From: JAHELQ01 sp964491915
GTDB taxonomy: Bacteria > Acidobacteriota > Aminicenantia > UBA2199
Assembly (NCBI GenBank): GCA_964491915.1
Contig: CAZBHS010000006.1
Location: forward strand, 62,001 to 126,000
DNA: 64,000 nucleotides
Direction: 5' to 3'
Shown: positions 24,248-33,735 of the stretch, one piece after another
Layout of the letters: each line of letters opens with the position of its first letter
Position numbering within the stretch: the stretch's first letter is position 1
The notes under the pieces: generated by a model
What the model saw: only the letters and a program-made list of their open reading frames with translations
Databases searched by the model: none
What the model was told of the DNA's origin: nothing
Translations under genes and position numbers: made by a program

Positions 24248-25957
24248 TTATTTGGAAAAGTTATAGGTAAGACCGAGATGGAAGCGGAGACCCGTCAGGT
24301 CGGCCTCTTCTTCGAAGCCTTCGATGGCCACCGTTCCAATGTCATACCTGAAATCGCCGAACAGATTGAGCTGATCGCTCAATTTGTAATACAAACCGGC
24401 CAACAGGGAGAAACCGTGATTGGTGCTAAAGTTAGCATCCGGATTATATTTATTGGTTTCTTTGATGTTAAAAACCGTCCAGGCGGCGCCAAGATACGGT
24501 TTGAGTTTGCCGGCGTCGAAGAGATATTTCGCGCCTATATAGATGGGGGCCAGAACGACTTCGGTCTCTGTGTCGATGAGCTCGATGATGCCGTCTCCCT
24601 TGTAGTACGCGATATCGACGAACGCTTCGTATTTGTCCTGAATGGTGTAGGAGAGGTGGAACATCGTGCTCATACCGTCGCCATAGATATCTTTGAAGTT
24701 CTCATCGGTTTTGGAAATATAACCGAGGCCAAGGCCGATACCGAAGTAATTCCGGGCGGCGACTTCATCGAGAGTTTCCACTTTTTTCGGCGCTTTCTTT
24801 TTGACAACTTTCTTGGGAGGTTTCGCTTTGACTTTTTTCTGCTTGACCTCTTTTTTTACCAGCTTCTCTTCGCCGGTGAGTTTCCGTACTTCGCCCGCTT
24901 TCACTTTCGTATATTTACCGGATTCCTGATTTTTCTGCATAGCGACGATCTTTCCACCGTCTTTCACACATTCGATTTTGTCTTTTAACGTGCCTTCTTT
25001 GGCCGAAAGGACCTCGGCGGTGATCAGGTGGTCGCCTATATCGACGCCATCTTTGACCAACACGTTGTAACCTTCCACCGCAGCGGCCTTGATGTAAGAT
25101 TTTACAGCGACTTTCTCGGACGCTTTATAAACAAAAAGCCCCTGATCATCTTTGTAAACTTTACATTTCGGTACAACCACCACATTCTCATACTCTTTTT
25201 TGAAGAGTTTGAATTTCGCTTCCATAGCTTTGAATGTTTTGGCGGTATTGTCGATAACCAGACAGACTTTGTCGGCGCCGACGTTTACAACTTCAGCCAC
25301 AGCCTTTTTGGCGGAATCGGATTCCAGACCGATTTTCTGGCCTTTGGAAAACAGACCTCTGGTCTCGCCGTCCACTTTGATAGCGCCGATCAACTTTTTC
25401 TCGTTGACAATGGTCGCCACAACGCTACCGGCCTCGACATCGCCGTCTTTTGCGATATTCAATTCCGTAACCTGGCCCGCCAGTTTGGAAACGAGAGTGT
25501 AATCCGCGGCTTTGGCTTTTAATTCCTCTATTTTCTTTGCCGTAGCATCGATTTTGGCCTGAGCCTGGGCTTCGGCTTTTTTACTTCTTGTTTTCCAATG
25601 CTGCCGGGTCCACAGAACCTTTTTCCAATTGGCAAGTTCTTTTTCCTGCGCTTTCAATTCGGATGCCAGCGCATTGCCGATAACAGCGATAACCCAATCT
25701 TCAGAGATGATGTCATTGACGGTGACTTTTACGTCGGTGACCTTTCCAGCAACAGTACTTTTTACGTCTACTTTCTCGGGTTTAAAGGTTGCGGAAAAAT
25801 GTGCGAATTCACTGAAGTTAGACCCTTCAATCTTAGTGACTTCCACTTTGACTTTTTTAGGGCATTTCACCTCTTCCACATCCTGGGGTGCCCCGAACCC
25901 ATTCATAGGGATCATCAACACGAGTAAGATAGCAATTACTCCTGCAAATTTTATCAT
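24248..25957 (-). CDS. HlyD-type periplasmic adaptor fused to outer-membrane beta-barrel
   Basis: 569 residues. Signal peptide 1-22 (ending MNGFGA). Residues of about 50-95 look like the first half of a biotinyl-lipoyl motif (VDVKSTVAGKVTDVKVTVND), followed by an alpha-helical hairpin rich in K/A/E (98-155), the second lipoyl half with VSKLAGQVTELNIAKDGDV, and beta-barrel-type adaptor domains to about 340. A Lys/Pro-rich linker (350-395, for example KAKPPKKVVKKKAPKK) leads to a 170-residue region (400-569) of amphipathic strands like an OmpW/OmpA-type 8-stranded barrel. One chain thus seems to contain an efflux adaptor and an outer-membrane anchor. No inner-membrane pump gene is adjacent. First gene after a consensus promoter. 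Confidence 0.65.
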   Translation of the reverse strand: MIKFAGVIAILLVLMIPMNGFGAPQDVEEVKCPKKVKVEVTKIEGSNFSEFAHFSATFKPEKVDVKSTVAGKVTDVKVTVNDIISEDWVIAVIGNALASELKAQEKELANWKKVLWTRQHWKTRSKKAEAQAQAKIDATAKKIEELKAKAADYTLVSKLAGQVTELNIAKDGDVEAGSVVATIVNEKKLIGAIKVDGETRGLFSKGQKIGLESDSAKKAVAEVVNVGADKVCLVIDNTAKTFKAMEAKFKLFKKEYENVVVVPKCKVYKDDQGLFVYKASEKVAVKSYIKAAAVEGYNVLVKDGVDIGDHLITAEVLSAKEGTLKDKIECVKDGGKIVAMQKNQESGKYTKVKAGEVRKLTGEEKLVKKEVKQKKVKAKPPKKVVKKKAPKKVETLDEVAARNYFGIGLGLGYISKTDENFKDIYGDGMSTMFHLSYTIQDKYEAFVDIAYYKGDGIIELIDTETEVVLAPIYIGAKYLFDAGKLKPYLGAAWTVFNIKETNKYNPDANFSTNHGFSLLAGLYYKLSDQLNLFGDFRYDIGTVAIEGFEEEADLTGLRFHLGLTYNFSK

Positions 25958-26020
25958 AAATACCTCCTAAAACGATTTACAATTTTTGGGAATATATAAA
26001 TCTCCTATATAAGATGTAGT

Positions 26021-26049
26021 ATTATATATAATGCGGTATTTAATGTCAA
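26021..26049 (-). promoter_or_regulatory. Consensus sigma-70 promoter
   Basis: Minus strand TTGACA (26049-26044), 17-bp spacer, TATAAT (26026-26021): a perfect match. A leader of about 57 nt ends in AGGAGG before the ATG at 25957. High expression of the adaptor-barrel and propeller genes is expected. Confidence 0.85.
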
Positions 26050-26133
26050 CCGCTTCGCCTTCATTTATCTATATATTTAGTTAAAAAACTATTTGTGAAT
26101 GTTGACCGCGCGCCCCTCTTTCGAGGCTGGAAG

Positions 26134-26162
26134 TTGACATCGTGAAGTGAGTGTGCTACTTT
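26134..26162 (+). promoter_or_regulatory. Promoter of sulfatase-family lipoprotein gene
   Basis: TTGACA (26134-26139), 17-bp spacer, TACTTT (26157-26162). The leader of about 36 nt has CAGGAAAA as a weak ribosome site. Confidence 0.5.
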
Positions 26163-26204
26163 TGTATAACTTGAATAGCAAAACAGAAAGCAGGAAAAAC
26201 CATC

Positions 26205-28070
26205 ATGAATACATCGATAAAACACGCGGTTTCGAGGTTGGCGATTTTTTTGATTCCGGTTGTCATCCTGGTCTCCTTTTCAGCCTGCGGGCGTGAAGAG
26301 CCGGATCTCATGCGGGTCCTTCTCCCTCAAAACACCGATAATTCAGAGATTTCGGTAGAGACAGACTCGTATACATTTAAGAAAGACAAACAGTTTATCT
26401 ACTTCAAGCAGCAACATGGGGCCACATCCTTAGACGGCACACTTCTCAAATCCAAAGAGAACAAAAACAAGAATCCCATGATAGTGGCGCCGGGACTCAG
26501 CGGCAAATATCATATGAATTTTTACTATCTCTTGCTGGGAAACAGCCGGCAGAAAGGGCTATCGCCACTTCACCTCCAGCACATGCGCGACGGCAAAGCC
26601 GTCAAACGGTTCAAACTCGCCTACACCAAACAATTTGAGCGCCAATCGATCCCGCTTGCTTTGGAAGAGAACGATACAATCAACATAGAGATCAAGTCTG
26701 CGGACATTGACGTGGCGGCCATCGGGAACCCGCTGTTTATCAAAGACCGGCGGCAAAATCCCCAAAACATGGTTTTTATCGTCATTGCCGATACATTGCG
26801 CACAGACCGTCTCGGCGTGTACAATCCCGGGAAAAAATGTTCACCCCGCATCGACGGCTTCGCAAGCGACGCCGTCATCTTCAATCAAGCCTTTTCCACC
26901 TCTTCCTGGACATTGCCGGCTCACATGTCTCTATTCACCGGCCTCTACCCCCAGGGGCACAACGTCAATTTCAGCGACACAAAAATCGAAGACGACATCC
27001 CGATATTGTTTGAATACCTACAAGAAAAATTTGTCACCTATTGCTTCAATGCCAACGGCTATATGTCGGGCTTGTATGGTTTTTCCAGAGGGTTTGATTA
27101 TTACCGGGAATCGTTTCGCGACCATGCGGAACGAAAAGCCGCCCAAAACCTGTTCAAGAGCGCCGAAGACCTGATCATGTCGGAAAAACACGACCACGCC
27201 CTCTTCGTATTGCATACCTATCAAATCCACACCCCTTACGTTCCGGAAATCGCCCTGGCGGAGAAATATTACAGTCAACACGCGCCGGGATTCCGCCATT
27301 TCAAGTTCAATCCCATCGAATTCATCAAAAACGGAAAGGAGCTCTTCAAACAAGCGAGCGACGAGGAAAAGGCAGCCATCGAAACCGTCTACGACGCCGG
27401 CGTTTACACATTCGATTACCGGTTCGGAGAATTTATCGATTTCCTCAAAGAGAAAAAGCTCTATGAGCAGAGCACCATCATCCTCATCTCGGATCACGGC
27501 GAAGAATTCCTGGATCACGGCGCCTGGGAGCACGGCCATTCGCTGTACAACGAACTCATCAAGATTCCGCTCCTGGTAAAATTCCCTCAAAACAAACACG
27601 CCGGAACAAAAATCGACTCTATCGTGTCCATCACCGACGTGGCGCCCACTTTACTGGAACTCTATGATATCAAGGGCGACACCGGCGCAATCCACGGCAT
27701 CCCCCTGACCGAAACCATCGAGGGTAGCGACCGCACCAAAAACCGCCTCGTGTTCTCTTACCTGGCCCCCGGCTCATTGCGCAAAGGGATCCCGGAAAAG
27801 ATCGCCCTCATCTCCGGCTCCCTCAAATACATCAAACAAGAAAAAATGTCGGACAAGGACAAAGCCTACTTTCTACTACCGCCCCCCCCTCTGAAAAACG
27901 AAATGTACAACATCAGCGAAGATCCGTTCGAGCAGACCAACATCCGTTTTAAAAATCCCGGCAAGGAGAGGGAATTCAATAAAATCCTCGACGCCATTCA
28001 ACTGAAAAGGGGAAAAAAAGGCAATTTCAAGGAACTCAACGAGACACTGCGCTCCCTCGGTTACCTGTAA
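26205..28070 (+). CDS. Sulfatase / alkaline-phosphatase-superfamily lipoprotein
   Basis: 621 residues. The N-terminus ends in a lipobox-like VSFSACG, so it is probably a lipoprotein. About 170 residues of unassigned beta-rich sequence precede the sulfatase domain, which starts at VFIVIADTLRTDRLGVY (first metal aspartate). The nucleophile region reads SSWTLPAHMSLFTGLYP, with Ser/Thr instead of the C/S-x-P-x-R sulfatase signature, so formylglycine activation is doubtful and phosphatase or transferase chemistry is possible. SDHGEEFLDHG carries further metal ligands. The protein ends ETLRSLGYL, as does the one at 34249 (KTLGYL). Probably acts on surface glycans. Confidence 0.75.
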   Translation: MNTSIKHAVSRLAIFLIPVVILVSFSACGREEPDLMRVLLPQNTDNSEISVETDSYTFKKDKQFIYFKQQHGATSLDGTLLKSKENKNKNPMIVAPGLSGKYHMNFYYLLLGNSRQKGLSPLHLQHMRDGKAVKRFKLAYTKQFERQSIPLALEENDTINIEIKSADIDVAAIGNPLFIKDRRQNPQNMVFIVIADTLRTDRLGVYNPGKKCSPRIDGFASDAVIFNQAFSTSSWTLPAHMSLFTGLYPQGHNVNFSDTKIEDDIPILFEYLQEKFVTYCFNANGYMSGLYGFSRGFDYYRESFRDHAERKAAQNLFKSAEDLIMSEKHDHALFVLHTYQIHTPYVPEIALAEKYYSQHAPGFRHFKFNPIEFIKNGKELFKQASDEEKAAIETVYDAGVYTFDYRFGEFIDFLKEKKLYEQSTIILISDHGEEFLDHGAWEHGHSLYNELIKIPLLVKFPQNKHAGTKIDSIVSITDVAPTLLELYDIKGDTGAIHGIPLTETIEGSDRTKNRLVFSYLAPGSLRKGIPEKIALISGSLKYIKQEKMSDKDKAYFLLPPPPLKNEMYNISEDPFEQTNIRFKNPGKEREFNKILDAIQLKRGKKGNFKELNETLRSLGYL

Positions 28071-28083
28071 ACGTCGAGACCAG

Positions 28084-28112
28084 TTGACAAACCCCGTAGA
28101 TACAGGTATATT
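28084..28112 (+). promoter_or_regulatory. Promoter, leaderless type, of propeller-PKD gene
   Basis: TTGACA (28084-28089), 17-bp spacer, TATATT (28107-28112). The ATG at 28119 follows after 6 nt with no ribosome site. Confidence 0.7.
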
Positions 28113-28118
28113 GTGACC

Positions 28119-30146
28119 ATGAGAACGAGTACATACGCAATAATGTGGGGAGTGTTGCTGTTTTTATCCGTTACGGTTTTTATCCCGGCTTCCAGCGCCG
28201 TCAATCTGTCGAATTCACCGTCGCGATTGAGCGAATACGCATTCGTCATGCCCTTCGACAATGACAAAGTGATGGTGGTATGGGATGAGAAAGAGGGATT
28301 TTACAACCTCTACTACCGCGTGTTCGCCAATGGTTATTGGGGACCGAAAACCAGAATTTACAACACCACAATGAACTCCCAATGGCCCCAATTGGCCAAA
28401 GATTCCCAGGGACGCATCCACATGACCTGGATGGAGGGCAGCGCCCGTTCCAACCGGGATATTTTCTACGCCTATTACAGCGGGGGCAAATGGTCGGCCA
28501 TGCAAAAGATTTACGCCAGCGCCTGGAATTCCACCTGGCCCCGTATCGGAGTGGACGACCGGGATGTGCCGCATATCATCTGGACCCACGACCGCGGCGA
28601 AGCGCGGGGCGACAACGAGATCTACCACCGCTGGAAGAACGGCGGTTGGTTGGGACCGCTGGATGTCTCCCGTTCGGTCAAGACCATCTCGATTCATTCC
28701 AACCTCTTTGTCCGGGGCTCGAACCAGTACGCCCTGTGGATGGACGGCCACGAATGCGCCTGGAATCTGCATTTTTCCCAGACAACCAACGGCAAGTGGA
28801 ACACGCCGATCCATATCAACCCGAAGATCCAGGGTTATTGGCCCGGCATCTGCGCCGACTCCAAAGGCAATGTTCACATTCTATTCTCCAGCCTGCTGAG
28901 GAACGTCTACTACATGAACCGCATCGACGGCGAATGGAGCGATTGGCGGGTGGTGTCCAACGGGCCTCACCCCCGGAACTTCGTGTACATCGATGTGGAT
29001 GATAACGATATTCTGCACGGCGTATGGCGGCAGACGGATGGAGGCAGCGACCAGATTTATTACGGCAGCGCCACCAGCCAGGGAATTTGGGCTGAACCAT
29101 TCAAGATATCCAACGGCCGTTTTTGTAAAACGCCGATCGTCAAACCGGACAACAACGGCTATGTGCACGTTGTCTGGTTTGAATTGAATGACGAGACCGA
29201 AACCGGCGATGTGTATTACATCAAAGGCGTGGCGGGCGAAGGCGGTTCGGCGGACGCGCCGATCGCCATCTTTACCGCCACACCGGAATTCGGCAAACCA
29301 CCCCTGGATGTCGTGTTTAAAGCGGGTGGGAGTTACGACCCCGACGGCACCATCGTCAAGTTCGAATGGAACTTCGGCGACGGAACCACCGCCACCGGCA
29401 TACAGGTCAGTCATCGATACACAAAAAAGGGCGCGTACATCGCCACATTAAAAGTAAAAGACAATGACGGATTGACAGGAGTCGAGCAAATAAACATCCT
29501 GGTATCGGATCCACCGGCCGCGGTCTTTACAATGACCCCGCAGCGGGGAGTGGCGCCGGTCACCGTTCAATTCGACGCCTCCGCCTCCAACGATCCCGAC
29601 GGTTCCATCGTATTGTATTCCTGGGATTTCGGAGACAACACCACCGGCAAAGGCAAAACCACAGCCCACACCTACGATGAGGAGGGCAATTACACCATCA
29701 TGTTGGAAGTGTTCGATAATGTCGGCATCAGCGCCATCGTCACCAGGATTCTCGAGGTGCTTAGAGTCTACGGCCCCAACAATATCGAGTGGAAATTCGT
29801 GGAGAACCGCAATCTCTTTTTCCGCGAGTACATCTACGACATAACCTGGGAAAAAAACCCCCTCAACCAACAATACGGGATCAGCGTCAAGCAATACAAT
29901 GTGTACCGCAAGCATTCGGGATCGACATTTTACGAAAAAATATCGAGCGTACCGCCCGATCAATTCAATCACATGGACAGAGGGTTGAACGAAAACGACG
30001 GCGGCCGTTATGAATATACTGTCACCGCCGTGGATTCGCAGGGAAACGAAAGCGTTCGCCAGCTCGCCGGAGTAAGCGGCAAACCCGGTGGAGCGAATCA
30101 AAAAGCCAACCAAAACAAAAAAGCGGATCACGCGGAAGGGAAATAA
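28119..30146 (+). CDS. Secreted beta-propeller protein with two PKD domains and FN3
   Basis: 675 residues from the ATG at 28119; a GTG two codons earlier is less likely because it lies against the -10 box. The signal peptide ends FIPASSA. The propeller (about 30-380) has repeats such as KDSQGRIHMTWMEG and CADSKGNVHILFSS. Two PKD domains follow (about 390-465 and 475-555), each with FxWNFGDG or YSWDFGDN and the closing GxYxxxLxVxD pattern. A C-terminal FN3-like domain (VKQYNVYRKHSG) comes next, then a Lys/Asn-rich tail. Paralogue of the protein at 22414. Followed after 20 bp by a small secreted protein gene. Confidence 0.75.
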   Translation: MRTSTYAIMWGVLLFLSVTVFIPASSAVNLSNSPSRLSEYAFVMPFDNDKVMVVWDEKEGFYNLYYRVFANGYWGPKTRIYNTTMNSQWPQLAKDSQGRIHMTWMEGSARSNRDIFYAYYSGGKWSAMQKIYASAWNSTWPRIGVDDRDVPHIIWTHDRGEARGDNEIYHRWKNGGWLGPLDVSRSVKTISIHSNLFVRGSNQYALWMDGHECAWNLHFSQTTNGKWNTPIHINPKIQGYWPGICADSKGNVHILFSSLLRNVYYMNRIDGEWSDWRVVSNGPHPRNFVYIDVDDNDILHGVWRQTDGGSDQIYYGSATSQGIWAEPFKISNGRFCKTPIVKPDNNGYVHVVWFELNDETETGDVYYIKGVAGEGGSADAPIAIFTATPEFGKPPLDVVFKAGGSYDPDGTIVKFEWNFGDGTTATGIQVSHRYTKKGAYIATLKVKDNDGLTGVEQINILVSDPPAAVFTMTPQRGVAPVTVQFDASASNDPDGSIVLYSWDFGDNTTGKGKTTAHTYDEEGNYTIMLEVFDNVGISAIVTRILEVLRVYGPNNIEWKFVENRNLFFREYIYDITWEKNPLNQQYGISVKQYNVYRKHSGSTFYEKISSVPPDQFNHMDRGLNENDGGRYEYTVTAVDSQGNESVRQLAGVSGKPGGANQKANQNKKADHAEGK

Positions 30147-30166
30147 AATTTATGGAGGAGATAAAG

Positions 30167-30919
30167 ATGAAAAGAACACTTTTGATTGTTATCATGGTAA
30201 TGGTGTCGCTCACCGTGTTCGGACAAATCAGCAAAAAAGCCTTGACTGTAAATAAGACAACTACAGGAAAGGAAATAAAATTGATCGCGCCAGTGGACAA
30301 CTGGAAATTCGACAAAATTCCGGCGCAGATCAATTTTAAATGGGAACGGCCCGGCACAGTCAAGATCTTCACTTTTTACATGGAATACATGGATAATGGC
30401 AAATGGATACTTGAAACCAAAAAAGAGAACCTCAAGGTTCTATCTATTTTGTATACCTACCGGAAAAATAAGCCTTTCCGTTGGAAAGTCACGACCGAAT
30501 ATATGAACCGGGTCATTTACGAATCAAAGTGGCGCCATGGACACTACGCCGCCGGGAATGGTATCCAACAGAACGCCAATAATTCGGCAAGCGTTCACCC
30601 AGTTCCCGTATCCCCCACCAATAACGCCCTGTTGACAAACCACCCCCGGAACATGACCTTCAAATGGCTCCACAGTACAAAACCGCAGTTCCGCAATTAC
30701 GAAATTCAGGTGGATATTCTTCATGCCAGGTCCAGAAAATGGCGCTCCCAGATTCGCGGAGAATCCTATTTACTGGAGGACACCACCAAACTCAACCATT
30801 ACAACTTCGAATTCACCGCCGACCGCAAAGGCCGCTGGAGAGTCCGGGGATTCAACAACGCCGGGCAGTACACGCCATGGTCAGCCTGGCAACATTTTGA
30901 ATACAACGCGCGACACTGA
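30167..30919 (+). CDS. Small secreted beta-sandwich protein, unknown
   Basis: 250 residues; start at the ATG at 30167 because GGAGGAG sits at the right distance. Signal peptide MKRTLLIVIMVMVSLTVFG. The mature part seems to hold two FN3/Ig-like units, each with a segment of the type INFKWERPG or MTFKWLHSTKPQFRNYEI and a closing WRVRGFNNAGQYTPWS. No catalytic motif is visible. Probably co-transcribed with the propeller-PKD gene and possibly an accessory or ligand-binding partner. Confidence 0.6.
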   Translation: MKRTLLIVIMVMVSLTVFGQISKKALTVNKTTTGKEIKLIAPVDNWKFDKIPAQINFKWERPGTVKIFTFYMEYMDNGKWILETKKENLKVLSILYTYRKNKPFRWKVTTEYMNRVIYESKWRHGHYAAGNGIQQNANNSASVHPVPVSPTNNALLTNHPRNMTFKWLHSTKPQFRNYEIQVDILHARSRKWRSQIRGESYLLEDTTKLNHYNFEFTADRKGRWRVRGFNNAGQYTPWSAWQHFEYNARH

Positions 30920-30998
30920 CGTGAAATAGAATCCAGGGGCAGGCTCCGACTGCCCCGGATCAACTTTAGACTCAATAATTTATAGTAAGGAGTGTAAA

Positions 30999-31181
30999 AT
31001 GGGGAAATTTCAGATTTACAAAGACGCCCGCGGCGAGTTCCGCTGGAGATTAAAAGCTGGAAACAATGAAACCGTGGCCACTTCCGGTGAAGGCTATAGC
31101 ACAAAGCAGGGCTGCAAAAAGGGAATCGATTCTGTCAAACGGCTGGCTGTCGATGCGGACATCGACGACCAGACCAACTGA
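30999..31181 (+). CDS. DUF1508 (YegP-like) protein
   Basis: 60-residue protein consisting of one DUF1508 unit: FQIYKDARGEFRWRLKAGN, then ATSGEGYSTKQGCKKGIDSV. Family members often carry two units; this one has one. A GGAG site lies upstream. Function of the family is unknown, often stress-linked. Confidence 0.85.
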   Translation: MGKFQIYKDARGEFRWRLKAGNNETVATSGEGYSTKQGCKKGIDSVKRLAVDADIDDQTN

Positions 31182-31192
31182 CTAAAATAGAC

Positions 31193-32017
31193 TCACGTCC
31201 GGCTTTTTTTTAGTTTAGTCAGCAAAACCCGGGACATTTTAGACATTGTAAAAACAGTGATGGCCACAAAAATAATCGTGGCGCCGGAGGGGATATTTAG
31301 ATAATAGGAGAGCGACAAGCCTGTTAAAGACGCTATCAAGCCGAAACCGGTGGAATAAAACATCATTGTCTTGAAACGCTTTGTAAAAAGGTTTGCCGTT
31401 GCCTGCGGAATGGTCAGCAGGGACAACACCAGAATAATTCCCACCACCCGGATATTGATGACAATGGTGAGGGCCACCAGGGCTGTCAGGATATAGTTGA
31501 TCAAGCTCACGGAAATCCCCTGGGTTCTGGCGAATTCCGAATCGAACGCCACAAACAAGATTTCTTTGAACATCAAGGAAAACAAAACAATGACCACCAG
31601 CCCGAGCCCCGCCATTAACCAGAGGTCGAATTCAGTGACAGTCAGAATATTTCCGAAGAGATAGCTCATTAAATTGGCGGCGTAGCCGGGGGTGAGATAC
31701 ACAAAAATGATCCCTAACGCCATTCCGAACGACCAGGTCATTCCGATGAGGGAATCCTCCCTGATATCCGAATGGTGGGATAAGGTTTGCAAGCCGAGGG
31801 CGGACACTACAGCGAACACCGCGGCGCCGATAATGGGATTGATCCCTAAATAATAACCGGCCCCCACGCCGCCGAACGACGCGTGGCTGATACCGCCGCT
31901 GATGAACACAATCCTCCGGCTGACAATATAGGTCCCGACAATGCCGCAGGTCACACTGGTCAAAAAAGCGGCGATCAACGCGTGAATAAAAAATTTATAA
32001 GATAAGAGTTCCAGCAT
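31193..32017 (-). CDS. znuB: Zinc ABC transporter permease
   Basis: 274 residues from the ATG at 32017 (MLELLSYKFF); the frame upstream is read-through of the znuC end. About 8-9 helices, ABC-3 family, with the typical GGISHASFGGVGAGYYLG segment near residues 40-57 and the coupling region LSLLTIPQATANLFTKRF. Last gene of zur-znuA-znuC-znuB. The partner ATPase ends 2 nt upstream. The substrate assignment to Zn (rather than Mn) rests on the His-rich binding protein and the Fur-family regulator. Confidence 0.85.
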   Translation of the reverse strand: MLELLSYKFFIHALIAAFLTSVTCGIVGTYIVSRRIVFISGGISHASFGGVGAGYYLGINPIIGAAVFAVVSALGLQTLSHHSDIREDSLIGMTWSFGMALGIIFVYLTPGYAANLMSYLFGNILTVTEFDLWLMAGLGLVVIVLFSLMFKEILFVAFDSEFARTQGISVSLINYILTALVALTIVINIRVVGIILVLSLLTIPQATANLFTKRFKTMMFYSTGFGLIASLTGLSLSYYLNIPSGATIIFVAITVFTMSKMSRVLLTKLKKSRT

Positions 32018-32019
32018 TC

Positions 32020-32814
32020 CTATTTCCCCCCGCCGGGCACATCGATCTCCCGCGAATCGCCATGAGCTTTCAGCACCCGGTGCGGAACCGGTCCATGGGT
32101 AATCAGCTCCAACGGGCAACCGTAGCTATCCAACAACTCCTGGGTGATCTCGTTGGAATCATGGTAATGCAACTTGTTGGTGACGCAAGCGATGGTTTTG
32201 ACATACGAGGCGATCATCCCGATATCATGGGACACCAGCAGCAGAGCGATCCGTTCGTTCAACCGCTTGAGAATCTCGTAGAGGCCGGACTCGAATTTCT
32301 TGTCCACAAACGAATCCGGTTCGTCAAGAATCAATAGCTTCGGCGACGACACCAGGGCTCTTGCCAAAAGTACCCTCTGCCGTTGACCGCCGGACAACTC
32401 CCCCACCGGCGCGTATCTGCGCTGCGACACACCCATTTGTTCCAATACCTCGTGAGCCCGCTTATAGTCTTCCCTCGAAAATTTGCGAAAAAGCCCCCGC
32501 TTCCCCAACAAACCGGATAGCACAACCTCCTCCACAGTGATGGGGAATTTCACATCAAAACGGGTCATCTGCGGCAGGTAACCGATTTGCGCCCTGGGAT
32601 TGCCATTGGGTCCCAGAAAGAAATCAATCTCACCCTTCCAGGGCTTTAACAGCCCGAGAATCACCTTCAGCAACGTTGTCTTGCCGCTGCCGTTGGCGCC
32701 GATGATTCCGATGAAATCCCGTTCATGAACCGTGAGATGAATATCCTCCAGAACCGCCTTGTCCCCGTAACCGGTGGTCACCCCAGAGAGCTCCAGGATT
32801 TTTTTTTGTGCCAT
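32020..32814 (-). CDS. znuC: Zinc ABC transporter ATP-binding protein
   Basis: 264-residue ABC ATPase. Walker A GANGSGKTTLLK near residues 38-49, Q-loop YLPQM, signature LSGGQRQRVLLARAL near 139-153, Walker B LLILDEPD and the switch VSHDIGMI. The protein lies between the binding protein and permease genes with only 9 and 2 nt spacing. It powers periplasmic zinc uptake. Confidence 0.9.
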   Translation of the reverse strand: MAQKKILELSGVTTGYGDKAVLEDIHLTVHERDFIGIIGANGSGKTTLLKVILGLLKPWKGEIDFFLGPNGNPRAQIGYLPQMTRFDVKFPITVEEVVLSGLLGKRGLFRKFSREDYKRAHEVLEQMGVSQRRYAPVGELSGGQRQRVLLARALVSSPKLLILDEPDSFVDKKFESGLYEILKRLNERIALLLVSHDIGMIASYVKTIACVTNKLHYHDSNEITQELLDSYGCPLELITHGPVPHRVLKAHGDSREIDVPGGGK

Positions 32815-32823
32815 AATGCCTCG

Positions 32824-33735
32824 CTACTCGGTCGCCGGTCCCAGATGTTTCTTTAACGTCAACGCGATGTCCCGCATGTTGGCCGGCCAATCTTCAGCCA
32901 GAGGATCCATGGTTAGCACCGCGCCCCCCAACGCCTCGGCAATAGCCAGAGCGCTGTTGGTATCGAATTGCCGCTGGACGAATATCACCCGGATATTTTC
33001 AGATTTCGCCCAACCGACAATCTCTTTGAGCCCGGAGGGATTGGGTTCCTTTCCCTCGAATTCGATGGGGCGTTGCTCCATGCCGAAATCCCGGGCAAAG
33101 TAAGACCAGGCGGGATGAAAAACCAGAAATTTCCGGTTTTCGATACTGCGCAGAATGGTGCGGATATCCACATCCAATTGGTCGATCTCCCGGATGAACC
33201 GATTGTAGTTCTCCGAAAAAATCTCGCGGGACACCGGGTCCAGATCGGTGAGAGCCGTCAGCATGTTGGCCGCCTGGATTTTCACCGCCGCCGGAGACAA
33301 CCAGATATGCGGATCGACGCCGCCCTCCGGCGCCGCCCGCTCATCCTCCCCATCCTGGTGACGATGGGTATGACCCGCGTGAATCAGAGGTACGCCGGTC
33401 GATGTATCGACCATTTTGAGATTGGGATGCAGTTCCGCGATTTTCCCCATCCAGGAAGTCTCAAAGCCAATGTAGCCAATCCTAAAATAGAGTTTTGCCC
33501 GCCCCAATTCCCGCACTTGCCGCGGAGTCGGAGCAAAGGTCGCCGGACTATAACCCGGGGGGATCATGACATGAATATTATACCTGTCCCCGACAATTTT
33601 TCGCAAAAAGAATTTTTGCGGCAGCACGCTGACAGCCAGCACCTCGTTGGCATTATCTATGGAATCTCCCGCCTGCCGATCTCCGCAACCCGCCAGCATG
33701 AAACTCAATAATAACAAAATCATGCCTTTCTTCAT
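32824..33735 (-). CDS. znuA: Zinc ABC transporter substrate-binding lipoprotein
   Basis: 303 residues from the ATG at 33735, chosen because GGAGG precedes it and a lipobox LSFMLAGCG follows. Cluster A-1 family. The metal-binding site includes the His-rich loop AGHTHRHQDGEDE, DPHIWLSP, and FVVFHP-type histidine in FLVFHPAWSYFARDFG. The start overlaps the zur stop (ATGA), so regulator and binding protein are co-translated. Confidence 0.88.
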   Translation of the reverse strand: MKKGMILLLLSFMLAGCGDRQAGDSIDNANEVLAVSVLPQKFFLRKIVGDRYNIHVMIPPGYSPATFAPTPRQVRELGRAKLYFRIGYIGFETSWMGKIAELHPNLKMVDTSTGVPLIHAGHTHRHQDGEDERAAPEGGVDPHIWLSPAAVKIQAANMLTALTDLDPVSREIFSENYNRFIREIDQLDVDIRTILRSIENRKFLVFHPAWSYFARDFGMEQRPIEFEGKEPNPSGLKEIVGWAKSENIRVIFVQRQFDTNSALAIAEALGGAVLTMDPLAEDWPANMRDIALTLKKHLGPATE

